The notes beneath the pieces were generated by a model. That model ran no database searches and was not told the DNA's origin. It was given only the letters and a program-made list of their open reading frames with translations. Positions 48,101 to 64,000 of a stretch of 64,000 nt of DNA are shown here, piece after piece. The first letter of the stretch is position 1; the number at the start of each line of letters is the position of its first letter. The translations under genes and the position numbers were made by a program. Source of the DNA: Lutjanus erythropterus (Eukaryota > Chordata > Actinopteri > Lutjaniformes > Lutjanidae); assembly GCA_020091685.1 (NCBI GenBank), contig CM034591.1, positions 10,364,833-10,428,832 on the forward strand. The letters are read 5' to 3'.

Positions 48101-51100
48101 TGTATGACGGCGTACTGCCTGCATGTATGAATGTGCTGCCAGGCTGTAGTCGAATTTATGCATGAATGCCTGTATGCATGTGCCTTATATATGTATGCAT
48201 GTATGCATGCATGTGTTTGGTACGTATGCATGTATGCATGCATGCATGTATGTATGTACGTACGAACGTATGTGTTTCCGCTGCATTCATGCATGTTCTC
48301 CGCACTTATATCGGCGTACTGCATGTATGTATAATGTATGCTCAGGCGGCTGAACGCCTGTACGTACGCACGTGTCTGGGCGTATGTATACATGTACGTA
48401 TGCACTGCATGAACGTTCAGGTGTACGCATGTATGTTTATCCGTATGCATGTATTCATGCATGTATGAATGTTTGTATGTATGTATGCATGTGTTTGGTC
48501 TGTATGTTTGTATGTATGTACGTTGTATGCATGTGTGTTTGGTATGTATGCATGTATTTATGTATGAATGTTTGTATGCATGCATGTATGTATGTCTGAT
48601 GTATGTTTGTATGCATCTGTGTTTGTATGTATGTATGTATGTATGTTATGTATGTATGTATGCATGTATGTTTGGTCTGTATGTTTGTATGTATGTATGT
48701 TTGTATGTATGTATGTTTGTATATATGTTTGTATGTTTCTATGTATGTACATTGTTTTTATGTATTTATTTATGTATGTATGTATGTATGAATGTATGTT
48801 TGTATGTATGTGTTTGGTATGTATGTATGTATGTACGTATGCATGTATGAACGTTACTGGCGTACGCATGTGTGTTTGGTCGGTATGTATGTATGCATGG
48901 CGTTTCCTATGTATGAATGTATGTATGTTTCTGCTGCATGTATACATGTTTGTGCGTATTTATTTATGTATGTCTGTATGTATGAAACGTATGCCTGGTA
49001 ATGTACGGAATGTATGCCTATGGCCATGCGTTTGTACTGCATGTATGCATGTACGTATGTATGCATGCATGAATGAACGTCTAGGCGTATGCATGTGCGT
49101 CTGTCCGGTATGTCAGTATGCATGTGTGTTTATGCTGCATGTATGTTTGTATGTATGTATGAATGTACATTCATGAACGTATGTATGTACATGCATGTAT
49201 GTATGAACGTATGTACAGCATGCATGTACGTCGTATCGTATGTCTGTATGCATGCGTATGTACGCATGCATGTCTTGCATACATGCTAGGCTGCATGCCA
49301 CGTGCATGTATCCGGTACATGCGTAGTACGCATGCGTTTAGGCTGCATGTACGTATGTATGTTTGTATGTCATGCATTTGCATGCTTATTTGGCGTATCA
49401 TTTTATGTATGCATTGTACGTATGTACGTATGCTCAGGCGCATGTGTTTCATATGTATGTGGCGTATGTATGTATGTATGAACGTTTTTAGAGCATGCAC
49501 GTGTCTATCTGTATGTATGGTATGTATGCATGCTTTCATGCATGAATGTATGTATGTTTCTATGTATCATCGCTTGTTCTATGTATTTATTTATGTATGT
49601 TTGCATGCATGAATGCATTTTGCACAGTATGAATGTATGTTTGTATGTGTTTGGCATGTATGTATGTATGTATGTATGTATGTATGTATGTATGAATGTT
49701 TGTATGTATGCATGTGTGTATCTGGTGTATGTATGTTGCGTGTGTAGGTGTATGTATCTCTTGTATGTATGTATGAATACAGTATGAATGTATGCATGTA
49801 TGTATGTATGAATGTATGTATGTATGCAATGTGTGTTTGGTATGTATGTATGTATGCATGTATGCATGAATGTTTGTATGTATGCATGTGTGTTTGGTCT
49901 GTATGTATGTATGTGCATGTATGTTTGCATGCATGTTTCATGCATGTCGTTTGTTCTCATGCATTTATTTATGCATGTTTGCACATGTATGAATGTATGT
50001 TTGTATGTATGCATGAATTTATGTATGAATGTTTGTATGTATGCATGTGTGTTTGGTATGTATGTATGCATGTTTCATGCATGTGTTTATATGCATGTAT
50101 GTATGTATGCATGTATGAACGTTTGTATGTATGCATGTGTGTTTGTTGCATGTATCATGTTGTTCTCTATGCATTTATTTATGTATGTCTGTATGTATGA
50201 ACGCATGCAGTATGCATGTGTTTGGTATGTATGTATGTATGTATGCATGTATGTATGTATGAATGTTCAGTATGTATGCATGTGTGTTTGTCTGTATGTT
50301 TGTGGCGTATGCGTGTTTGTATGTATGTATGTATGTATGTATGTATGCATGAGTGTTTTATCCATATGTATGTATGTATGAACTTATGTATGAATGCTTT
50401 GTAAGGTATGTATGTATGTATGAATGTTTGTATGTATGCATGTGTGTTTATCTGTATGTATGTATGTATGTATGTATGAATGTTTGTATGTATGCATGTG
50501 TGTTTATCTGTATGTTTGTATGTATGTATGTATGTATGCATGTGTTTGGCATGTAGCATGTATGCATGCATGAACGTTCTGTATGTATGCATGCGTGTTT
50601 GGTCCGGTATGTATGTATGTATGTATGTTGTATGCATGCGTGTCTGTATGTATGTATGTATGTATGTATGCATGAACGTTTCAAATGTATGCATGTATGT
50701 TTATATGTATGTATGTACATGTATGTTTGTATGTGAAACGTATGCATGTTTCATGTATTTACGTTTGTTCTCATGCATTTATTTATGCATGTTTGTACAA
50801 AATGAACGTATGTTTGTATGGGCGTTTGTATGTATGTGTTTGCATGTATGTATGTATGTATGTGCATGAACGTTTGTATGCATGCATGTGTGTTTGGTCT
50901 GTATGTTTGTATGTGTGTGTGTTTTTGTATTGTATGTTTGTATGTATGTAATGAATTTATGTATGAAATTACCAGGCTGCATGCATGTATGTATGTATGA
51001 TGTTTGTATGTATGCATGAGGTTTGGTCATGTATGTATGTATGTATGTATGTATGAATGTTTGTATGTATGCATGTGTGTTTGTATGTTTGTATATGTAT

Positions 51101-54100
51101 AATGTATGTGATACATGTATGCAATGTATGTATGTATGAATGTTTGTATGTATGCATGTGTATCTGTATGTTTGTATGTATGCATGTCTGTGTGCGTGCA
51201 TGTCGTATGTATTTACGTATGTTATGCGTATTTATGTATGTGTGCATGGTATGTATGAATGTATGTTTGTATGTATGTGTTTGGTATGTATGTATGTATG
51301 TATGTATGTATTTGTTGTAGGTGTATGTGCAGGTTTGTATGTATGTATGTTTGTATGTGTGTTTATGTATTTAATATTGTTATGTATGTATTTATGTATG
51401 TTTGTATGTATGAATGTATGTATGTATGAATGTTATGTATGAATGTTTGTATGTATGCATGTGTGTTTGGTATGTATGTATGTATGTATGTATGTATGTA
51501 TGTATGTGTGTTTGTCTGTATGTATGTATGTATGTATGCATGTGTGTTTATCTGTATGTTGTAAGTATGTATGTTGTATGCATGTGTGTTTGTACGTATG
51601 CATGTGTATGTATGTATGAATGTTTGTATGTATGCATGTGTGTTTGTCTGTATGTTTGTATGTATGTGTGTTTGTATGTATGTACGTTTATTGTATGTTT
51701 ATGTACGTTCTCATGTATCATTTATTCTATGTATTTATTTATGTATGTTTGCGTGTATGAACGTATGTTTGTATGTATGTGTTCGTATGCAAATGCATGT
51801 GTATGTATGTATGTATGTATGCATGCATGTATGTACGTACATGCATGTATGTCTGTATGTATGCAATGTGTGTATCCGTATGCGCATGCGTATGCGTGTA
51901 TATGCATGCGTATGTTTGTATGTATGTTCTGGGTGCATTTCGCTTGTTCTATGTATTTATTTCATGTTTATACGTATAATGCATGAATGTTTATGTGTAT
52001 GAATGTTTGCATGTATGCATGTGTGTTTGGTATGTATGTATGTATGTGTGTCTATCCATGTGTTTGGTATGTATGTATGTATGTATGTATGAACGTTTGT
52101 ATGTATGCATGTGTGTCTATCATGTACCTGGTATGTATGTATGTTTGTGGCTGTATGAATGTTGTGTATGTTTCTATGTATTTACTTCATGTATGTTTGT
52201 ATGTATGTATGTATGTATGTGCATGTATGTATGAATGTTTGTGCATGTATGCATGAGTGTTTATCGTATGTTTGTATGCATGTGTTTGTATGTATGTATG
52301 TTTGTATGCATGTATGTTATGTATTGCATGCATGCATGAATGTATGTCATGTATGCATGAATTTATGCATGAATGTATGTATGTATGCATGTGTGTTTCT
52401 GGTATGTATGTATGTATGTATGTATGTTTGTATGTATGTGTTTGGTATGTATGTATGTATGCATGTATGTATGTATGAATGTTTGTATGTATATGTGTGT
52501 TTATCCGTATGTTTGGTATGTTTGTATGTATGTATGTTTGTACTTTCTATGTATTTGACGTTTGTTTCATGTATTTATTTATGTATGTTTGCATGTATGT
52601 ATGAATTTCATGTATGTATGTTTGTATGTATGCATGTGTGTTTGGTATGTATGTATGTATTGTATGTATGTATGTATGAATGTTTGTATACATGTGTGTT
52701 TGGTATGTATGTATGTATGTATGTATGAATGTTTGTATGTATGTATGCATGTGTGTTTGAGTCTGTATGTTTGAATGTATGCATGTTGTATTCATGTGTG
52801 TTTGTATGTATGCATGTATGTATGTATGAATGTATGTATGCATGTGTTTGGTCCGTATGTTTGTATGTATGTGTGTAGGTGTATGCATGTTTGTATTATT
52901 GTTTGTATGCATGTTTCATGCATTTACGCTTATTCTGTTATCATTTGGCGTATGCATGTACGTAGTATGTATGTATGCGTATGTATGCGTCCGGCATGTA
53001 TGCATGCGTATGTATGAATGTTTGTATGTATGCACAGTGTTTATCTGTATGTTTGTATGCATGTATGTTTCTGTATGTATGTATGTTTGTAATGTATTGT
53101 ATGCGCATTTATGCTTATTGTCATGTGTATGTATTTCATGCATGTCTGTATGCATGAACGTGGTTTGTATGTATGTTGAATTTATGCATGAATGTTTGTA
53201 CGTATGTGTTTGGCATATGTATGCGTATGTTTGTATGTATGTGTTGGTATGCATGCATGTATGTATGTGGCTGCATGAACGTTTCATGTATGCATGCAGG
53301 TTTGTTCCATGTCTGGTATGTATGTATGTTTGTATGCATGTATGTACGTATGTATGTCTATGTATTCTACGCTTGTTGTTGTATGTACGCATTTATGTAT
53401 GCACATGTGCATGTACGTATGTCAGGTGTATGTGTTTGGTATGTATGTATGTATGTATGAATGTTTGTATGTATGCATGTGTGTTTGTTCTATGTTTGGT
53501 ATGTATGTATGTTTGTATATATGCATGTGTTTGTATGTATGTTTGTATGTATGTATGTTTGTATGTATGCATGTGTTTGGTATGCATGCATGTATGTATG
53601 TATGCTAGGCTGTATGTGCCTGTATGTATGTGCATGTGCATGTACGTACGTATGTAATGAACGTTGTATGTACGCACGTGTGTTTGGTGCTGTATGTATG
53701 GTATGTTTGTATGTATGAATGTATGCATGATCTGTATGCATTTATTTATGCATGTTTGCATGTATAACGTATGTTTGTACGTATGAACGTTTGTATGTAT
53801 GCATGTGGTTTGTATGTATGTATATAATGTATGCATGTATGTATGCTGAATGTTTGTATGTATGCATGTGTGTTTGGTCAGATGTATGTATGTATGTATG
53901 TATGAAATGTTTGTATGCATGCATGTGTGTTTATCTGTATGTTTGTATGTATGTATGTTGTATGCATGTGTGTTTGGTATGTATGCATGCATTTATGTAT
54001 GAACAGTTTGTATGTATGCATGTGTGTTTATCTGTATGTTCTGTGAAGCATGCGTTTGTATGCATGGCTGCCTTATTTTATGTCTGTACGCGCATGTGTA

Positions 54101-56540
54101 CTATCCGTCTGTATGTAGTATGTATGTGCCTGTGCATGCATGTACGTCTGCATATGCTGTCATGCTGCATGGGTACGTGTATGTATGAACGTTTATGCAT
54201 GCACGTGCCTATCTGTATGTTTGTCTGTATGTATGTTTTTATGTATGAACGTATGTATGTTCTTACATATACGCTTATTCTCATGTATCGGTATGCATAT
54301 GTATGCATGAATGTATGTCATGCTGCATGAACGCATTGCATGTATGCATGAATGTAATATTGTATGTATGTGTTTGGTATGTATGCATGTATGGTGTATT
54401 TATGTTTGTATGTATGTGTGTTTGTATGTATGCATATTTGTATGCACGTCTCATGTATTTGCATGTTGTTCTTATGTATGTATTATGTGTTGCCTGTATG
54501 TATGAACGTATGTATGTATGAATCATGTGTATGAATGTTTGTATGTATGCATGTGTGTTTGGTATGTATGTATGTATGTATGAATGTTTGTATGTATGCA
54601 CGTGTGTATAGTCTGTATGTATGTATGTATGTATGTATGTTTGTATGTATGACTGTATGTATGTATGTGTATGTATGTGTATGAATGTTTGTATGTATGT
54701 ATGTATTTATCTGTATGTTTGTATGTATGCATGTTTGTATGTATGTATGTTTGTATGTATGCATGAATCGTATGTATGAAACGTTGTGTATGTATGTATG
54801 TATGTATGTATGTCTGTAATGTATGCACGAGTGTTGGTCTGTATGTATGTATGCATGCATGTATGAATGTTTGTATGTATGCATGCGGTTTGGTCTGTAT
54901 GTTTGTATGCATGTATGTTGTATGCATGTGTGTTTGGTATGTATGCAATGTATGTATGTATGAATGTTTGTATGTATGCATGTGTGTTTATCTGTATGTT
55001 TGTATGCATGTATGTTTGTATATATTTTTGTATGGCATTTCTTATGTATTTACGCTTGTTTCTATGTATTTATTTATGTATGTTTGCATGTATGAATGTA
55101 TGTTTGTATGTATGTGTTTGTATGTATGTATGTATGTATGCATTTATGTTTGTATGTATGTGTGTTTGTATGTATGTATGTTTGTATGTATGTTTCTATG
55201 TATTGACGTTTGTTTCTATGTGCATTTATTTATGTATGTTTGCAATGTATGAATGTATGTATGTATGAATTTATGTATGAATGTTTATGTGTGCGTATTT
55301 GTGTTTGTATGTGCATGTATGTATGTATGTATGTATGAACGTATGTATGCATGTGTGTTTGGTCTGTATGTATGTATGTATGCATGTGTGTTTGGTCTGT
55401 ATGTTTAATATGTGTATGTTGTATGCGTATGTGTGTTTGGTACGATGCATGTATGTATGTATGAATGTTTGTATGTATGCATGTGTGTTTGGTCTGTATG
55501 TTTGTATGTATGTGTGTTTGTAATGTATGTGTTTGTATATATGTTTATGTATGTTTCATGTATTTACGTTTGTTTCTATGTATTTATTTATGTATGTTTA
55601 TGGTATGAATGTATGTTTGTATGTATGTGTCTGTATGCACGCATGTATGTATGCATGTATGAATGTTTCAGGCGTATGCATGTGTGTTTGGTCCGTATGT
55701 GTATGGCTGTGTATGTACGTATGTTTGTATGCATGTTTCTATGTATTCGCTTGTTTCTATGCATTTATTTATGTATGTCTGGTATGTATAATGTATGAAC
55801 TAAGTATGAATGTTTGTATGTATGCATGTGTGTTTAGGTATGTATGCTGTATGTGTGTTTATCCTGTATGTTTGGTATGTATGTATGTTTGTATGTATGA
55901 ATGTTTGTATCTTCTATGTATTTCACATTTGTTTCTATGTATTTATTTATGTATGTTTGCATGTATGTATGAATTTATGTATGAATGTTTGTATGTATGC
56001 ATGTGTGTTTGGTATGTATGTATGTATATGTATGTATGAATGTCAGGCGTAATGCAATGATGTTTGGTCTGTATTTATTTATGTATGTGCCTGCATGCAT
56101 GCATGTTTGTACGCATGTTTGTATGTATCATTTATGCATGTTTGCATGTATGAACGTGTATGGGCTGCATGATGTATGTATGTATGAATGTTTGTATGTA
56201 TGCATGTGTGTTTGGTCTGTATGTTTGTATGTATGTGTGTTTGTATGTATGTATGTTTGTATGTATGTTTCTATGTATTTACGTTTGTTTCTATGTATTT
56301 ATTTATGTACGTATGTATGTATGTATGTATGTTTGTATGTATGTGTTTGGTATGTATGTATGTATGTATGTATGTATGTATGTATGTATGAATGTTTGTA
56401 TGTATGCATGTGTGTTTGGTCTGTATGTATGTTTGTATGTATGAATGTTTGTATCTTTCTATGTATTTACGTTTGTTTCTATGTATTTATTTATGTATGT
56501 TTGCATGTATGTATGAATTTATGTATGTTTCTATGTATGT
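45181..56540 (+). repeat. Degenerate TATG tetranucleotide array, second half
   Basis: About 11.4 kb of the same TATG base unit but a different long-range pattern. The marker TATTTACGTTTGTTTCTATG followed by TATTTATTTATG recurs through it. At the right end it appears near 55200, 55560, 55743, 55920, 56278 and 56463, that is every 180 bp or a multiple. Within a unit the order is TTTGCATG, GAATGTATG, GTGTTTGG, then GCATGTGTGTTTGGTCTG. The centre (about 47.5-54 kb) is more diverged, with many CG and GCATGC words. No gene lies within it. Confidence 0.95.
45525..45565. repeat. Short inverted segment in the array
   Basis: The stretch ATAATAAATATACATACC and the following CAACCCTACATTCAGAC read as the array in the opposite orientation (GGTATGTATATTTATTAT on the other strand). 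It is bounded on both sides by normally oriented units. Confidence 0.6.
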
Positions 56541-57409
56541 TTGTTCTGTGTGTCAACGGTTTAGTGACAAAACAAGGAGCTGACCATTTAAACTCTGAAA
56601 ATTGTCTAGAAAGGCAGATCCATTCTAAAATGCAGATTTCTAAAAACTAATTTAAAACTGTCGTACTTTAATTCCCTCTTCTATCGTGTCGGCAGAACCA
56701 CCAATTATGTTCCTTTGTCTAACTTAATTTTTTCCCCCACCCATGTCCTGTGGAGCGTTAACGAGTTATTAGTTAATTTAACTAACAAAAAGAAAATAAT
56801 TTTTAATCAGCTGATTACATTTGAATTTAAATCATGCATCTATTAACTTCAAAAGAAAATTATTACATTTGAGAATTAGCTATTTCCTTCTGCTTATTTT
56901 TCATGTCCTCAAATTTTAAAATGACTAACCACTAATTCTAAAAAGGCTTATATCTTATCGTTTGTAATTCCATTTACTCATGTGTCCCGATTTCTTAATA
57001 GTCATTTGTTTTGTGATTAATTTACATCAAGTCTAACCCACAGACAAAGTAAACAGACAAATAATGTGAAACTAAAGACAGAAGAAACTATATTAATTGG
57101 CAAAATTTACTCTTTAATACATTGTTTAAATGTGATTTATAAAAGCTTTCCAATTAAACAGATTTAATTGTAAAACTGATCAGTTTAACACTGGTTAGTT
57201 TCCTGCCAAATCAAACAGTCAGTGTGTCTACAATGAAAAGCTGAATTTTAACATACGTGCTGTAGTTCTTCAAACTTTATCTCAATCTCTGACTCAGCTA
57301 ACCCACTGATATTTGAAAGCCATTATACCAACATAAGTTCAAACCTTAAGTCAGTCTGACAGTAAATCACAACCAGTAATCACCAGTGAGGGAAAGTAGA
57401 ACCGATAAG
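56541..57409. other. AT-rich DNA beyond the array
   Basis: Non-repetitive AT-rich DNA with no gene, no strong repeat and only short open frames. Confidence 0.5.
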
Positions 57410-57897
57410 ACTTTATAATAACATTACAAATCATATACTTATGTAATGCCTTTAACTAATACGTGACTCGTGATGATTCAGTGTCTGTATTAATACAGGA
57501 TGTATCATGAAGTCCTGTTACTGACCATTAACAAAGGATCACGTCATTATGACTGAGTTAAGTTCAGACTTAACAGATCATCAGTTAATTTAAATTATTT
57601 CATACGTGAATTGACATGTGATCGTGTTAGCTGGATTCTGTCATGTAAATATTTGCATCTGACAGCCAGTCTTACTAAAAACATAGAATCATGAGAACCT
57701 GTCCTGTTCTTTCAGAGACACTGAGCGAATATCTGGAAGTTTTATTTAACTTGAATCCAGCTACTGTTGTTGCATGTTAATTAATGTATGAAGTAACACT
57801 AACTAATTATCTATTAAATTTGGTCTAATCAGTGACTTGATCGTTTGTTATTGGCGAACAACTGGTTATTCATGATACAGCCTGGATTTTATCGAAG

Positions 57898-58654
57898 GGA
57901 CAGTTCACCCAAAAATCAAAAATGCATATTTTTTCCCCCCCTGGCCTGCAGTGCTGTTTATCCATCTAGATTGTTTTGGTGTGAGTTGCAGGGTTTTTGG
58001 AGTTATCAGCCTTAAGAAACATCTGCCTTCACATCAGTATAATGGGACTAGCTTGCACTCAGCTTGTGGCGCTCAAAGCACCAAAAAAAGACTGGGTCTC
58101 TCGCCAAAAATCATGACCTGGTTATACACCTTGTTGTCTTTTTCTATTAGGAAGTACTTCTGGAAGATTCTACTGCAGAGAGAAAGTAGTTCCTACATTA
58201 AACTGCTCACAAGGTCTTGATTTGTGGAAAGAGATGATGCTGTTGAGTTTTTCAATTGTGTTTTTTGCGCTTTGAGCATCACATGACTACTGCAATTTAG
58301 TCCCATTATACTGTAGAGCAGTGTTCCCCAACCCTGGTCCTCAGGGCCAACTGTCCTGCATGTTTTAGATGTTTCCCTGCTTCAACACACCTGATTCAAA
58401 TGATCGGGATGTTGTCAGGCTTCTGCAGAGGTTTGATGACGAGCTGATCATGTGAATCAGGTGTGTTGGAGCAGGGAAACATCTAAAACATGCAGGACAG
58501 TTGGCCCTGAGGACCAGGGTTGGGGAACACTGCTGTAGAGAAGACAGACATCTCTACCGCTGATAACTCTGAAACTCTCACAAAACAGTAGAGATGAATA
58601 AACAGCACGACAGGGCAGGGGGGAAAAAATATGCATTTTTGAGTGAACTGTCCC
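57898..58654. mobile_element. GGACAGTTCAC inverted-repeat element, copy 2
   Basis: It starts GGGACAGTTCACCCAAAAAT and ends ATTTTTGAGTGAACTGTCCC. It is the same family as 15659-16450; both share the GGCCTGCAGT word after the left terminus. It sits at the fold centre of the outer element and is itself interrupted at 58319. Confidence 0.65.
58319..58532. mobile_element. hAT-type palindromic MITE with 8-bp target duplication
   Basis: The termini are CAGTGTTCCCCAACCCTGGT and its inverse, with near-perfect arms of about 95 bp. The flanks are CTGTAGAG at 58311-58318 and again at 58533-58540, an exact 8-bp duplication as hAT elements make. The length is 214 bp. It is the youngest of the three nested insertions. 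Confidence 0.9.
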
Positions 58655-58987
58655 TTTGATAAAATCCAGGCTGTATCATGAATAACCAGTTGTTCGCCAA
58701 TAACAAACGATCAAGTCACTGATTAGTACAAATCTAATGGATCATTACTTACTTTCAGCATTACAAGTATATGATTTGTACCCTTATTATAAAAGTGTTG
58801 CTGTATTATGTCCCTGTGTTGTTCTACTAACTTCTATCACTCTGCTTTGCTGTGTGTGTGTGTGTTGACTCTCCAGCTGCTGAAAACTGTAAAGTATACG
58901 TCCCATGTTGCTGTTCATGTATTGTTTAGGTAATATTCATCACTTCCTGGATTAAAGACAAGAGGAAAAATCTGTTGATTATGTCTC

Positions 58988-58993
58988 TTTATT
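58988..58993 (-). terminator. rps17: rps17 poly(A) signal
   Basis: AATAAA on the minus strand, 23 nt after the rps17 stop codon. The resulting 3'UTR is very short, as is usual for ribosomal protein genes. Confidence 0.85.
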
Positions 58994-59015
58994 AAGAGGA
59001 TTATCTAACATGATT

Positions 59016-64000
<4,985 letters not shown>

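Larger units (their letters stand above)
57410..58796. mobile_element. Long inverted-repeat element, outermost of three nested
   Basis: Both ends carry inverted copies of CTTTATAATAA and ACAAATCATATACTT. The inner part of each arm is near-perfect for over 70 bp (for example CGTTTGTTATTGGCGAACAA near 57841 and its complement near 58690). The two arms meet where the next element sits. No transposase is present. The class is not determined. Confidence 0.6.

Noticed and set aside
33289..56540. Telomere, CRISPR array or plasmid-like repeat
   Set aside because: The unit is not a telomere motif, there are no spacer-repeat alternations, and the surroundings are intron-containing vertebrate genes.
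33403..56650. Dozens of long reading frames such as MYVCMYVC on + and HTYIHTYI on -
   Set aside because: Pure TATG repeat has no stop codon in any of six frames and encodes a fixed tetrapeptide in each. The frames shift at every odd-length variant and show no domain, so they are products of the repeat.

Overview
The window looks like nuclear DNA of a ray-finned fish, probably a percomorph teleost. It has two vertebrate genes with GT-AG introns, AT-rich introns, and many short terminal-inverted-repeat elements of kinds familiar from fish genomes. Human CPEB1 and RPS17 are also neighbours (15q25.2), so the linkage is old.

Layout: (1) 1-8.3 kb is AT-rich flanking DNA with a LINE tail, a foldback element and an exon-like block ending at 7318 that I cannot name. 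(2) 8460-28394 (+) is cpeb1 in twelve coding exons, 573 codons in the short splice form. It encodes the N-terminal regulatory region, two RRMs and the C-terminal zinc-binding domain, with a 3'UTR to about 29.77 kb. (3) 29.8-33.3 kb holds a TTAA-flanked element, a repeat relic and a dead Tc1/mariner copy. (4) 33.3-56.5 kb is about 22.6 kb of degenerate TATG tetranucleotide repeat, broken only by a 650-bp non-repeat island at 44.53-45.18 kb. Every long reading frame here (MYVC-like on +, HTYI-like on -) is a by-product of the repeat. (5) 56.5-59.0 kb contains three transposon-like inverted repeats nested in one another. (6) 59016-63192 (-) is rps17, exons 2 to 5, complete to the stop. Exon 1, expected to hold little more than the ATG, is not visible and probably lies past 64000.

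The two genes converge on the array. cpeb1 encodes a cytoplasmic regulator of mRNA poly(A) tails and translation; rps17 encodes a small-subunit ribosomal protein. They are linked by position, not by pathway.

The most unusual content is the array. Its first half has a higher-order period of about 1.2-1.3 kb (seven copies of two marker words); its second half has a different period of about 180 bp. Nearly all variants keep the pyrimidine-purine alternation. It also contains recurring CAGGC-type intrusions that may be sequence-consensus errors. In cpeb1, a tandem splice donor adds five residues (GNVAK), matching the position of the human GNMPK alternative.
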